A stretch of DNA of 64,000 nucleotides from Cladocopium goreaui (GCA_947184155.2 CAMXCT020002669.1:443501-507500), one strand, 5' to 3'; positions 38,415-50,163 are shown, numbered from the stretch's first letter. Numbers and translations are program-made. Notes: generated from the letters alone by a model not told the origin.

Positions 38415-38473
<59 letters not shown>

Positions 38474-38660
38474 ACCCCCCCCACCCCCCTACCCACCCAC
38501 AGGGGGGGGCGGGGAACATAGCTCCTGTATATCCATACACATTCCTACTACTAACTACTACTCACTACGACTAACTACTACTACTGCTGCTGCTGCTGCT
38601 ACTACTACCCCCCCACCCACCCACAGGGTGGGGCGGGGAACATAGCTCCTGTATACCCAT
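37800..38660. repeat. TA/CA tract, G-rich duplications and (CTA)n microsatellite
   Basis: 37800-38040 is TA/CA rich. Two copies of ACCCCCACCACACCACAGGG lie at 38047-38125. 38158-38620 is mostly CTACTAACTA and (CTA)n with C- and G-runs. Confidence 0.9.
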
Positions 38661-39646
38661 ACCCATTGGGGGGGAGGGGGGGACCAGGGAGGGCTGCATC
38701 ATATATACAACAATTTAATTAGAATGTAATTATATTATATTATATTAGAAAATAACAGAAATCCGAGCTTATCCTGCTATTTATGGGCTATACCCAATGC
38801 ATCTGTCTTTTTGGTTCATCTACCGTGGCTATGGCTCAGAATCATTCACCTCAAGATCTGAAGATTGTAACTCATCGTTTTTGCCATTTTGCCATTTGCA
38901 GTCGCTAAGGGGGTCCGTGCCCCTGCTGACAGTGCATCTAATAACTCATCGTTCAAACAAATAAAAAAATCATCCACATCTCCATTTGGGGGACTGAAAT
39001 CTTCATTGTTTGTGGTTCATTTGTACATATTTGTACCTGATTTGGGTATAAATGGCATAAACCATCAATTTATATCAAGCATTATCAAGCCATGACCAGT
39101 TTCCCCATGCCTTCATGAGCTCCTTCTGAAACGGAGCCTCCCCAGGCTCCACCGACTCCAACCTGTGCGGAATAGCCACAATTTTATAGAATTTTGAGGA
39201 GTGGTACAGACAATCCCCAGTCATGGTAGGTTTATGGCATTGGCTTGCCCACATTTTTTGATGGTAGATACATGTAGATACTAAAAATTCTATTTGAATG
39301 GATTTGTGGAGGGGAAATCAATGCATATTCAATGGATATTCACTGGATATTCTCGGTGTTGCCTTGCATTTGGGCACAGAAATACGGAGAATCTCATGAC
39401 TTGACACCCGCATCAACCACTGCCGCTGTGCGCTTTTTGGCCTTGCTGTCACTGTTCACGGACCTTCTGTTGAGACCGAGGAGTTCGCTCTTTGGGTTTG
39501 TCTGAAAATAGGGTACCCGGGTACCCCATTCCATCCACTGGTGACTTTCATAACTTTTCATTCATGTTCCCTATTATTTGGTGGCCATAACAGGGGTTAA
39601 ATCCACCGTTTTCAGGTCCACACCCCTGCGACCAAAGGGGTGACTC

Positions 39647-40123
39647 TCACAATTCACTCTTGGCCTCCACCTTGCTACCCTTGATCTTCAGCAGTTCCAG
39701 GGTGAATACCAGCGCCGCATCTGGCGGGATCTTGGCACCGGCACCCCTCTTGCCATAGGCCAACTCAGAGGGGACATAGATTTCCCAATGATCACCTTCA
39801 ACCATCAACTGTAAAGCCTCAGTCCACCCCTTGATAACCTGATTGGGCTTGAAGGTGGTAGGAGCTGAGCGTCGATAGGAGGAGTCAAACTCCGAGCCAT
39901 CAATCAAGGTGCCTTTGTAATGGCATTCACAAGGGGAATCCTTGGTGGGATGATGCTGTCCATCTCCCTTTCGAAGCACCTTATAGAGCAAACCAGAGGG
40001 AAGCTTTACCACTCCCTCTTCGGCTTCTTTCTCCTTCAAGAACGCGGCTCCCTTCTCTTCGGTGGCCAAGGCCGTGTAAGCCACCAGCAGCAAGCAAAAT
40101 CTGAGCGCCATCAGATTCAACAT
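39647..40123 (-). CDS. Secreted FKBP-type peptidyl-prolyl isomerase with C-terminal KSEL
   Basis: The likely start is Met at 40123 (MLNLMALRF) or 40111 (MALRF), which puts the hydrophobic ALRFCLLLVAYTALA at the N terminus as a signal peptide. The FKBP domain follows: LPSGLLYKVLRKGDG, CHYKGTLIDGSEFDSSYRR, FKPNQVIKGWTEALQLM, GDHWEIYVPSELAYGKRG and ALVFTLELLKI. The active-site residues Y, F, D, V-I, W, Y and F expected for the family are present. The last four residues KSEL resemble a KDEL-type ER retrieval signal, suggesting a luminal folding enzyme. The gene shows no intron, unlike its neighbours. An upstream in-frame Met at 40237 exists but would bury the signal peptide. Confidence 0.88.
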   Translation of the reverse strand: MLNLMALRFCLLLVAYTALATEEKGAAFLKEKEAEEGVVKLPSGLLYKVLRKGDGQHHPTKDSPCECHYKGTLIDGSEFDSSYRRSAPTTFKPNQVIKGWTEALQLMVEGDHWEIYVPSELAYGKRGAGAKIPPDAALVFTLELLKIKGSKVEAKSEL

Positions 40124-40496
40124 CGCTTGTCTTGAGCCGATACGTTCTCCTGGCAGACAAAACTCCTGAGTGTGACACTGATGGAAGAAAAGCCGACAAC
40201 ATTTCAGCTGCATCATCCGTTTCCAATTATTTTTCAATCTTTTTCATACAACAAAATCATGGCTTCATGAATCCCAACTGGTGCAGGCAGCAGCTTATCA
40301 ACAGACTGCATAGAATGAACATGAATGAACGAAATCCTGATTACCTGCAGGATGCTGCGATATGCTGCGTGAAAACAGCACAGTTCACACATTCTTTTGC
40401 CTCAATCCCAATTTCCAACAAAGTCATACAGAGCCAGGGCGTTTCATCCCGATTCCACACATGACACATGACATCCAGTACCTGTATCTGGAAAAA

Positions 40497-40800
40497 CAAC
40501 GAAAAGGGTTCGAGAAAAAACGCTTTTTGACAATTTCCGAGGTCAATTTTCAAGGCAAAGGAAGGAACCATAGCCAAAACGATACAAAAACGAAAAAAAA
40601 AAAACGAAAAGGGTTCGATAAAAAACACCTTTTGATAATTTCCAAGGACAATTTTCAAGGCGAAGGAAGGAAAAAGAACCAACACAATACAGAAACGAAA
40701 CAACATGAAAAGAAACGAACATGGTTCGAGAAAAAGCCCCTGGTGGCAATTCCCAAGGACCAAGGACCCTTTTCGAAGCAAAGGAAAGAAAAATGAAAGT
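40497..40800. repeat. Three diverged tandem repeats of about 105-125 bases
   Basis: Each contains a GGTTCGA-AAAAA motif, TTTTGA(C/T)AATTTCC, AATTTTCAAGGC and AAGGAAGGAA. The Phe-rich frame on the opposite strand is a by-product of A-rich composition. Confidence 0.75.
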
Positions 40801-41359
40801 ACCAAAGGGAGGAAAAACAGGAATGAAAAAATAATGAAGAAACTTAACGGGGATAAAAGGGGAACGATAATTTTCAATCCAAAAAAATGATGATAAAAAT
40901 GAAAAAAATGAAAAACAAATGATTTCCAGTCCCTGGCTGGTTGAGATGAACATAACTGTATCATCTCAAATCATTGGTGCCAACTTCATCCCGATCTTTT
41001 CCCGCCACTTCGGTGATGTCCCAAAATTTGTCAGGCCATTCATCATATGGAGATGTGTCAAAATTGGGTACCCCCAAACGTCCGCTAAAAATCCATAAAA
41101 TAGGATGGTTAATCCAGATAATTACCCCAATCTACGATCTACAAACTCCATGGAAGTTTTCTTGGCCTGAAAATTTCACCAAGACATACCATTAGAAGCC
41201 CATTGCCTGGGCATGAGCTCCTGCTGCAGCCAGGAAAGTAACGAGCCCGGGAGATCGTCAACCTGGATCGAATCTGGGCGAAGGTGGAAGATCGTCTTTT
41301 TTGGTGTGTGTGTGTGGGTTGCATAATACATGTTAATACATGGTATACATATAAGATCT

Positions 41360-41470
41360 ATGTCTATGACTTGTAATATATATATATACTATAATATTAT
41401 ATATATATATTATAATACTACAGTATATATATATATTATAATATTATATATATATATTATATATACATAT
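41360..41470. repeat. TATA/ATAATATT tract
   Basis: TATATATATTATAATATTAT-type repeats, with no other feature. Confidence 0.85.
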
Positions 41471-41667
41471 GATCCCCCGTGAATGTACACTACAGTAGCC
41501 TGTGGCTGACTGCATTCTATTGGAAGACATGGTTTACAAAATGGTTCTGAGTCCTGAGGATGAATCGGAATGAATCGGGCACATATTTATGGAATGGTTC
41601 GGCAAGTTTAAGCCTACGCGCCGAAAACCGTACTAGTAAAATGCAGGTTTTTGACGTTTCTCATATG

Positions 41668-42235
41668 GGGGGGTTTGGGGGGGGTGGGGGGTGTAATAAC
41701 GTTCTTGGCGTCTGTCGCTAGATGATCGTCTTTCTTCTATGACGGCATGCTACGCTAGCAGCGTCTCACGTACTTGCTGGCACGCATTGGATGCTACGCT
41801 AGCACACGTCTGTGAACGTCTCTGCACATACTCTTGTGAAATGGGTTTTGGGGGTGGGGGGTGTAATAACGTGCTTGGCGTCTGTCTCTAGATGATCGTC
41901 TTTCTTCTATGACGGCATGCTACGCTAGCAGCGTCTCACGTACTTGCTGGCACGCATTGGATGCTACGCTAGCACACGTCTGTGAACGTCTCTGCACATA
42001 CTCTTGTGAAATGGGTTTGGGGGGGTGGGGGGTGTAATAACGTTCTTGGCGTCTGTCTCTAGATGATCGTCCTTCTTCTATGACGGCATGCTACGCTAGC
42101 AGCGTCTCACGTACTTGCTGGCACGCATTGGATGCTACGCTAGCACACGTCTGTGAACGTCTCTGCACATACTCTTGTGAAATGGGTTTGGTGGGGTGGG
42201 GGGTGTAATAACGTTCTTAGCGTCTGTCTCTAGAT
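41668..42235. repeat. GC-rich tandem repeat, unit about 170 bases, three full copies and a partial
   Basis: The unit begins with a G-run and GTGTAATAACGTTCTTGGCG, contains GATGATCGTC, two GCTACGCTAGCA motifs and TGTGAACGTCTCTGCACATA. Copies start near 41690, 41855 and 42020. The fourth stops after TCTAGATG, where the transposase fragment begins. Confidence 0.9.
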
Positions 42236-42238
42236 GGT

Positions 42239-42481
42239 GTGGTGAACCATTCAGCTGGCCAGTTTACTGGTGAACTGAGACGAGGACGAGAAGTCATTCA
42301 AGTACATACCGGAACAATTGACCAAGTGTGGACTGGGTGCAAAGCATTCATTCCAAAACAGCTGGGAAGCCAATCAGAATTGATTGAGGTTTACTTGCGC
42401 GCGTTCCAGTGGAGGTATGTCAATCGCCTCACTCTGATTCGCACGAAGACCATCAACCAGCTCAACTTGCTGCGAAAGTGA
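42239..42481 (+). pseudogene. 3' fragment of an IS1595/Merlin-like transposase
   Basis: The frame reads VNHSAGQFT, then IQVHTGTIDQVWTGCKAF, then LIEVYLRAFQWRYVNR and a stop. This is the C-terminal signature of DDE transposases of the ISXO2/IS1595-Merlin group ('VNHS..F', 'HT..IE..W...K', 'YL.EF.WR'). The N-terminal part with the first catalytic residues is missing, replaced by the GC-rich satellite, and a stop lies just upstream in frame. It is the only plus-strand coding sequence I accept. Confidence 0.7.
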
Positions 42482-44300
42482 AGAAGAAAACAAAGTGCGC
42501 AGACTGTGTTGTGATGGCTGTCATTGGGAACACAGCACTTTGAAGAAATACATGTACGGCACCACAGCGAGAAGGAAAAAAAAGTAAAACCACTCTAAAT
42601 GCGTACTGATTTCGACAAATTTTGGACAAACATGATGATGAATATGCCACGCAGGCCACGTTTTCTCTTTCCTATTTTGATGCGATGACACATATTATGC
42701 GGGCAGAGCCTATTCCAAACGATGTTAAATTTCACATAATTCTCGGTCAAAATTGCATGAAAACACAAGCGAAATATGATTTTTTCCAAAAACACCAGCC
42801 AATTTCCACATCATTTTGTGCATGCTGAACAAAAAACGCTTAATGCCTCCCACACGAAATGAACTTTAAGTGGACCTGATGATGATGAAATTGTGCAAAA
42901 CGCACGTACGGAAAACGGCGCGACGGGAAGTTTAAGCATCTGAGATTCTGCGAGATAAAAAAAAATGGCAGGTCTATACAATGAAATCATTGTACGAAGT
43001 AAAACACTATTTTTTTTATAGAATGTATCAGCCTTCTCTGGTCATGCGTGATGTCCAATCTATTTACATAATTTCACATGCGGCTTGCGAAGCACATACT
43101 CTATAGAATGAATTTCTGTGTCAAAGGGTTAGGATGTATATGGGGTAACCCAGAAAATTATTCTCTAGTGACGTTGGGTTTACATGATCTTGCTATGTTT
43201 TGCAATGTTTTCCCACAACATCACAATTCCGCTTTTGCTCATCAAAACAAAACAACACCGTACAGAAGCATGATCATGCATGTTTAACGCTGTTTTGCAT
43301 TGTTTTTGTTTGTGCAACATTGTTTGCTTTTCTTTGGGATGTCTGGTTACGCAACCATGTCTAATCTATTTACATAATTTACATATGACATATGACCTGT
43401 TAAGTCAAATATGTCATTATATATGTCAGCATATGTGTCTAAAGATTTGAAGGAAATATGATGCTTCATGCTCATTCAAAAACATCTACAAACAATTAAT
43501 ATAAGAAACTATCGTGTTGCTATCGTGTTGATGTGTTCCCATTTTTCGAGCATGTTGGTTTTTATGAAATGTGTCCACGTTTCAAAAACACTTTTTATAT
43601 TTATTTTAACAGAATGAAGAGGGTAGGTTCAAGAACTTGGTTTTTCGAGCTGGTCCGATGTTTTTTTAAAACAAATCCTGGGTTTATAGAATGATACTCG
43701 AAAGAGCATTTCATAGACTTCCATAGACGACCACAGCTTCATTGTATAAAGGTACACTAGCGGGGGATTACATATGTACATACATCATACGTGTCTGTAT
43801 ATACGTGTATTAAGTATCACATACATACATAATGTATACGTGTGGACGGATGCGTGGATGCATCATGGTATGTAGGTAGGCATGCATAGACATAGTCATA
43901 CATAGAGCGCCATGTATCCACCCAAACGATTGGAATCACCTGATTGCAAAATGATTTTGAGCAAGCAACAAACATGAGGATATAACGACTAGTGACGTGG
44001 CTCAAATTTGGGGTAACTTTCAAATTGGTTGGTTTAGAACTAGAAGCATCTGAAAGCGCCGTTGTTGGTCCCATTGTTCCCTTTTCCCTTTTAAGCCATA
44101 ATTAGTCACATTTATCCGAATTGACAGCAAAACAAATACCATGTCCGAACTGGTTGCATCATGTATGACAGAGGGACATCACCAACATGACATAACATGA
44201 CTATTGCACTGGCAACATCGAGCGGAGCTTACACCGTATGTTGAAAACCGGGCCAGATCACTTCTAGCAGTTGCTTCATCTTTCAAATTGCAGACTACTT
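42482..44300. other. AT-rich spacer, no gene seen
   Basis: Short frames only; no splice-supported exons or repeats beyond short duplications such as TCTAATCTATTTACATAATT at 43060 and 43360. Confidence 0.45.
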
Positions 44301-44302
44301 TT

Positions 44303-44530
44303 CTATCCGCAGAAATCTGCAAGAAGTCTGAGCATTTCTGAGCTGGCGACAATCTTTGCAAAATCATCTTGGGATATCCTTGCTCCTGTGGCCTTCCGAG
44401 ACTGGGATTGGAAGGAGACCAAGGTCGGAAGTCCACCAAGGATATCCCAGGAATTCAGGATTTCCAAGATGAGCACCACAAATGTTCTGGCTTTGTCAGA
44501 AATTAAGTTACCCGTCAATCTACTGGTCAT
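44303..44530 (-). CDS. Probable terminal exon of the coiled-coil gene
   Basis: The minus frame (TGNLISDKARTFVVLILEIL, SRKATGARISQDDFAKIVAS, EMLRLLADFCG) ends at a TAG at 44303. It is helical and protein-like. No acceptor was fixed, so linkage to the exons upstream is inferred from order only. Confidence 0.4.
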   Translation of the reverse strand: MTSRLTGNLISDKARTFVVLILEILNSWDILGGLPTLVSFQSQSRKATGARISQDDFAKIVASSEMLRLLADFCG

Positions 44531-44743
44531 CATTATCCAGGATCTTTTAAAATTGCGGGTGTACCGTTTTTTTCAGACCGCTTTCCTCCTGGCGGAAGTG
44601 TAAACTCCCTGCCTTATGCCATTCCTTTACTGTCTGGGTCAGTAGGGATTTCACTCTTTAAGCGTCTTCAAGACTCGAGATACAATCTTAGAAAAACAGT
44701 AACATCCAAATAAAACATCCATAGACCAATATGAACCAACCAC

Positions 44744-44842
44744 CAACAAGCCGAGCATCGGCCAGGGATGCGCCTGATCCGTGTCTTTGTAGAACTCCGG
44801 CCGCAGCAAATCGACCAAGACTTCATTTGTGGAAGGCTCCAC
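44744..44842 (-). CDS. Exon of an unidentified gene
   Basis: The acceptor is GCGCAG|GTG and the GT donor TTG|GTGG; 33 codons with phase 0 at both ends. The product VEPSTNEVLVDLLRPEFYKD then HPWPMLGLL is acidic then hydrophobic. No family was recognised. Confidence 0.5.
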
Positions 44843-45577
44843 CTGCGCTGAAACATGTTTGAAACCACGAAGCACGCATGCACAGCTTGTTGAAGCCAGC
44901 AACTAAACGCTTTCAGCTTGGGTTGAGGTATCTAAAGCCCATCAGGAAGCTGTTTCTTCAGTGCAGCGGATCTAGCCGCTTGGCAACCACCCATGCTGTG
45001 CCCAGAAGATGATATCGCCCAAAGCTGCCTCATTGCCACACATCCGCATGTAAAACCTCAGCAGGGATGCTCGCAGAGGGTTTCAAGGGGTCCAACTGTC
45101 AAAGAAATTCAGTGTCTCATGGGGTCAACATAAGACCCAGGTTTCTGAACCAGTGCTGAACGAATGAAGTACTTGATGGAGTCAACATGAAAGTGAAATC
45201 CCTCACATTCCCTGACTTCGGTCCGCTTTACGATGGAATCCTGCCAGTTGGGGTCCCACCTGATCCCCAGCAGAAACTGATGCTTTTTCTATGCTTGGTG
45301 TGGCAAAAGCTCAGTCTTTGGCTCGTCCAAGGACATGTCTTCCTCGGGGCTGAGCCACGTGTCCCGTGGATGAGTTCTCTGCGGCTTCATCACCAAAGGA
45401 AGTTTTCGAACGTTGGATTTTAAGGTCTCTGATTTAGATTTTTACCTCAATCTCTCGCATATCTCTGGTTGCAAAAAATGTGGAGTCCCAATAACCACCA
45501 ACATGCTCTATCTAGCAATGGAATCTAATGAACAGGTTGTATAGTGATTTTGCATGATTTTGCATCCTCACTCGCAC

Positions 45578-45629
45578 CTGATCGGAATCTTGGCAAATCA
45601 GTTTCCAAATGAGCTTCGCAAGATTGAAC
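45578..45629 (-). CDS. Exon of a coiled-coil protein
   Basis: Acceptor CTCCAG|GTT and GT donor TCAG|GTGCG. VQSCEAHLETDLPRFRS follows the preceding exon in phase 0. Confidence 0.45.
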
Positions 45630-45831
45630 CTGGAGGCTTCCGGACAGCACCAGGGCATGGGACGGGATCCCACGGGAACCCATGGGAACTTGGGAAGATT
45701 GGGGAGCAACAGCACACAACTCCGGATAGCATTGAACCACTATCCCACAATTGCTGGTTAAAAACCATGGTTTCCAAAAAGGTCCTGTGGATTTTGGAAT
45801 AAACCCATCATCCACACATCATTCTGCTGGC

Positions 45832-45891
45832 CAACTCATACTGAGTCCCTTGCCGCTTCTGCTGCTCGATCTGCCCTTCCAGTTCTTCCAC
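45832..45891 (-). CDS. Exon of a coiled-coil protein
   Basis: Acceptor TTCAG|GTG gives VEELEGQIEQQKRQGTQYEL, a clear coiled-coil segment, ending at a GC donor TTG|GCCAGC. Phases match the exons on both sides. Confidence 0.6.
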
Positions 45892-46430
45892 CTGAAGAAC
45901 ACTTCTTGGGATCACCCGTGGAACCGCAGCATTCCCAGAGTGCGCTTTGTGAAGAATGGCATGGAATGGTGGAACATGGTGGAACCTTCAATACATATCT
46001 TCTTGCTCTCAGGAACTTTGAATTGCTGAGCCACAGTCAAAGAGTCCAAAGAGTCCAAAGTCAGAAGCGCATCACTTCAATCATCTGGCTTTTGACTTCC
46101 AAACACTGACCAGGCATACCCACATTAAGCCAATTTTTATTGTCACCTTCAAGTAAAGGAATTGGTCATGAACTGTCAAGAAAATGAGTCACTGAGTCTC
46201 AGTGTTGGCCGCATCTGAATAGGTTGCTTCCAAACCACACCCTATGCCTTTCAGTGCTGAATTTCTACACGTCTGAAAACACCATTAAGTATGGATCAAG
46301 TCAAAAGGGTACCCCAATAATTGGATGGTTGATGCTAAAAATAATCATGTCCCATGTCTGGAGTACAGGTCTTTAATTCCGACCATACCCACTTCTCCTA
46401 CTGGTAGCTCATGGAGTATGACAGTCCGCA

Positions 46431-46690
46431 ATATATATATAATATACTATATATATAATATACTATATATATAATATACTATATATATAATATACTATAT
46501 ATACTATATATATACTATATATATATGTACACTATATATATACTATATATATACACTATATATACATAATATATACTATATATATACTATATATATATAC
46601 TATATATATACTATATATATATATATATACTATATATATACTATATATATATATTATGTATATATATATATATATTTAATATATATATAT
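46431..46690. repeat. Long TATA tract
   Basis: About 260 bases of ACTATATATA-type repeat, bounded on the right by the second MITE copy. It lies in an intron of the coiled-coil gene. Confidence 0.92.
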
Positions 46691-46796
46691 ATACTAATTG
46701 GTGGTTTCAACCTCTCTGAAACATATATTAGTCAGATTGGATCATCATCCCAACTATTGGGGAAAATAAAAAAAATGTTCCAAATCACCAACCAGT
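46691..46796. mobile_element. MITE-like dispersed repeat, copy 2
   Basis: The second copy of the 4.18-kb element, about 85-90% identical by eye, sits at the end of a long TATA tract. Two copies 42 kb apart with shared inverted ends argue for a short non-autonomous DNA element. Confidence 0.65.
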
Positions 46797-47104
46797 ATAT
46801 GTATCTACATACATATACATATATCTGGGCAAATTAGAATATTTCACTAACCTGAATTGTTGGGCCATTTAGGGATGATTCCCCTTACTATGATTTCCAG
46901 GGCTCGGTCGAACAGTGAGGTCGTTATAATTTACCCAGATTCATTCAACATTCATAATCAGTCAACATTCATTTACCCATGTTCATCCCACTAAAAATGG
47001 TATTAATAGGTATTGATCCATACCCACATATACATATATTGGTGAGTAGAATACCCTGTTATAACCACTGACAAACAGCGAAACGTTCCATGGGACCGCG
47101 ACAC

Positions 47105-47143
47105 CTGGAGCTCCATGACCCGATTGTACTCCTCCAGGGTGGC
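47105..47143 (-). CDS. 39-bp exon of a coiled-coil protein
   Basis: Acceptor AACAG|GCC and GT donor CTCCAG|GTG enclose thirteen codons ATLEEYNRVMELQ. Joined to the next exon this makes a continuous heptad-rich helix. Confidence 0.58.
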
Positions 47144-47680
47144 CTGTTTTGGTCGGCAGAAATGGGGCCAGCGGAAACTTTGGAGATGCTAATCTACAGT
47201 GATCTATAGCAAAGAACATATAGTAATATAGTGATATGTATATATAATATTATATCATATAATATCATATATATATAGTATTATATAGTGATAAAATGAA
47301 ATCAGCGCGTAAATTGAATTTAAATGAATAATCTTTCATGGGCCCTTGTTGTAATTGCTACAACAATAGCAATAATGAGTTGATAATCAACGACGATGAG
47401 AACAATTAAAAGACGAATAAACACAGTCAGAATAGCGCTAGTACTGATAAAATCTGACAAACAATAGTGAAAATAGCAATGACAGTGATTACAGCTATGT
47501 AAGGCAATACTAGACATTAATAGATCGTATTAGATGCCACAGTAGATCATATCAAAAAACAAATTCTTGGATCCCATGAAATAGATTGAACATGATTGAA
47601 CTAGTATACCATACTCAAAGCCCAACAAAGCCCATCAAATCCCATCAAATCTTGTTCGCGATGGGCATGGGCATTTGAGC

Positions 47681-47762
47681 CCTGAGTGTCCCAAAATGGC
47701 AAGTGCTGCACGTGCTGTGCGCTTGGCTCCCCTGCATTTTCCCGCTGCAACTGTCGGATCTC
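47681..47762 (-). CDS. Exon of a coiled-coil protein
   Basis: Acceptor TTTCAG|GAG leads into EIRQLQRENAGEPSAQHVQH then LPFWDTQ and a GC donor CAGG|GCTC. The outgoing phase does not match the next exon listed, so either the donor is misplaced or a small exon lies between. Confidence 0.52.
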
Positions 47763-47814
47763 CTGAAATACAGTGGAGAGTAAGTGGATGGACATGCAAA
47801 ACCAGGAGATCATA

Positions 47815-47915
47815 TACCCGCTGGTAATTTAAGATATAGAAAATCACAATGTTTAATAAGTAGACCATCTATAAATGGGCCATTTTCCATAGCTATGTTA
47901 GTTGCGATCACCAAG
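47815..47915. mobile_element. Degenerate copy of the TACCCTCTGG MITE
   Basis: CGCTGGTAATTTAAGATATAG, ACCATCTATAAATGGGCCAT and CTATGTTAGTTG follow the order of the intact copy, with the right end lost. Confidence 0.5.
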
Positions 47916-48223
47916 TAGAAATTTGGATCCACCCTGGAAAATAGTGACGAACATATCACTTCAATATCGTTCAATCATGTCCGTTTATTTGGGCACATGC
48001 ACCACTCGTTACACTGGGTCTATATACTTCCCCTGGCAACTTAGACCATTGTTGCCGATTCATGCAGTCCGCAGTCTTGAGACATAGATGCCACCATCTG
48101 GGCATAAGCCAAGTGAAGCTCAAATATTTCACGAAAAAATCAGCTGCACTGTGACTGTTTTCATGTCTTCACTCATCTCTTCCTTCCACTCCCAACTGAC
48201 CCGGCTGACGACCCTCAGTTGAC

Positions 48224-48295
48224 TCATTGCGCCTTTGCGTCGGGATTCCCGTCAGTGTATCCAGCCAAGAACTGTGTCACCAAGTTGGGATTGTC
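48224..48295 (-). CDS. Terminal exon of an unidentified gene
   Basis: Acceptor GCCAG|GAC, then DNPNLVTQFLAGYTDGNPDA, KAQ and TGA. Exactly 24 codons in phase 0, in frame with the preceding exon. Confidence 0.6.
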   Translation of the reverse strand, partial: DNPNLVTQFLAGYTDGNPDAKAQ

Positions 48296-48434
48296 CTGGC
48301 AATTCATGGCAATTCAGCATCAAAGCTGTATGTCCAGAGACTGGGGACTTCAAAACCTATGGGTTTCCCAAAATTTCAGACCGCAACAGGCCGGCTGAAC
48401 AAGCCGCATCTCGTGCTTGACCGCGTGCTTGTAC

Positions 48435-48493
48435 CTGGCTACCGGCAGATACTGGCAGGACGCGCCCAGCCGCAAACAGGGGTTGTAATAGCA
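48435..48493 (-). CDS. Penultimate exon of an unidentified gene
   Basis: Acceptor CACCAG|TG and GT donor CCAG|GTACAAG. Read in the frame set by the neighbouring exons it gives LLQPLFAAGRVLPVSAGSQ. An alternative frame (CYYNPCLRLGASCQYL) also looks protein-like, but its phases do not match. Confidence 0.55.
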
Positions 48494-49015
48494 CTGGTGC
48501 GGCAAGGTACAGTAAAACCTACTAATGAACCATCCCCAATTTCACTAGAAATGGGTTGTGATGGGTTGTGTTCAGGTTTACTACTGGGTCTACCACAGTA
48601 GAACCACTATCATTGACAAGTCAAGGGATGAACATCGAGCAAAGAAAAAGACAAGTCAGCGGCTAAGGGCATGGCATCTTCACCAAGCACTGAACAGAGC
48701 CCGTCTCAACCTTGGACTTACAGATCTTAAAGATTGCAATACCCTCCATATCAAAATGGATTCAAGGCGGAAGCAAGATCCTATCCATCCACTATCTACC
48801 CATCCACTTCCACCCCATTATTTCTGCCCGTGCACCAACCAGCAAACTTTGACCAACTAGTTGGCTGATAGGTGCTATTATCCATACGTACGGATCATTA
48901 ATTATCCATTGATAATTCCTGTTGAACCAGCTATTAGTAGTAATCTAGTATAACTTCAAACAATCACCGGGGTCAAGTGGGCATTAATCATCTGGAAATC
49001 CAACCTGCAAAACAC

Positions 49016-49077
49016 CTGAAATTCCCAGGGGTCTGGCCATGTATTTCCGAAAATCCTTCAGATCCGCGAGGCGTTGC
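49016..49077 (-). CDS. Exon of an unidentified gene
   Basis: Acceptor TCGCAG|G and GT donor TCAG|GTGTTT enclose 20 full codons, QRLADLKDFRKYMARPLGIS. The split codon joins in frame to the exon at 48493. Confidence 0.62.
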
Positions 49078-50163
49078 CTGCGAAAAAATGATGTGCAAAT
49101 GGCTGCCCCCCTTAGTTTCCCCGGGGTGTACCTCAAACCCACAAGACTTTGGGGGAAAACCGACCTATTGGGAGATTGATGATTTAAATTTAGGAGAATC
49201 ATCCACTTGGATTTTGTTCTCAGCATCAGCGTAATATGTTTCTCTGCAGTTCTTTGCAATCAGCGTCCAAAGGATGCGAGTGCCAGATTGTCGAAACAAC
49301 ACATTGAAGCTCGTGCTGCACGCATGGCTCGCCTCTCTGTCACATCTTCCGCTGAAATCATGGAAGGGAGCTGCTCCTGTGAGCATGTTAGCCGGTCCAG
49401 CGATGGAGCAATGGAGAATGCAATTTCTTTCAGTGACTTAGCACTCAACACAGCCGCAACAGTCAATTCAATTTCTTTCACATGTCTTGCATTGCTCTGA
49501 GTTGTCATTGGTTGCACATGCCAGTAGTGACTGCCAGCACCACAAATGCGTTAAGTGGAGACGCGTTCGTCACATCAGAGCCCAGTCCTGGTCTTCTCTC
49601 CATGTTGTCATGGCTCACAGTGATGGAGTGGATTGATGCAAAAGGTTGGAATGCCACGAATCTATCAGCGCTACTCAAACGATCACATTGCAGCGACACA
49701 ACGATTGTGCATGGTGCTTGATGTAATTCGCGCACATGAGGCGCGTTGTGTGCTTTTCTCTGTACAGTGCCTTCAGCCACCGCGAAACACCGAAACAAAG
49801 TGAAACAACGTGAATACCAACATTCAGCAGTCCGTGGAATGACAAGGTGCATCAGTAGTGGTTTCATTGTCCTCACACGATTTCTACATACAGTAGGCTT
49901 CATAGTCTGTCCAGCATTTCAAACGATGGATGAATATGGATGATGCTAAGAAAGAATACATGACATTTGATGGGCAATCAGCCACCTCCCATCATCCAAA
50001 CATCAACTGATTCCACAGAAGGAAAAACTGGCCGCGACTGCCCTGCAAGCGCCTTCTGTCTTTTCATCTGTTCGCTATGTCTTGGACAAATCACGCCAAT
50101 GGAATGACCAACTGAAAGAAATGCTGAAGCCAAAACAGTTGTTTACTATCCTTGACAGCAATT

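Noticed and set aside
40341-40964. 207-codon Phe-rich frame on the minus strand
   Set aside because: It arises from three A-rich tandem repeats read in reverse; the residue composition is only F, L, S and K with no domain.
48380-48510. Reading CYYNPCLRLGASCQYLPVARYKH as the exon frame
   Set aside because: It is protein-like, but splice phases with both neighbouring exons select the other register.
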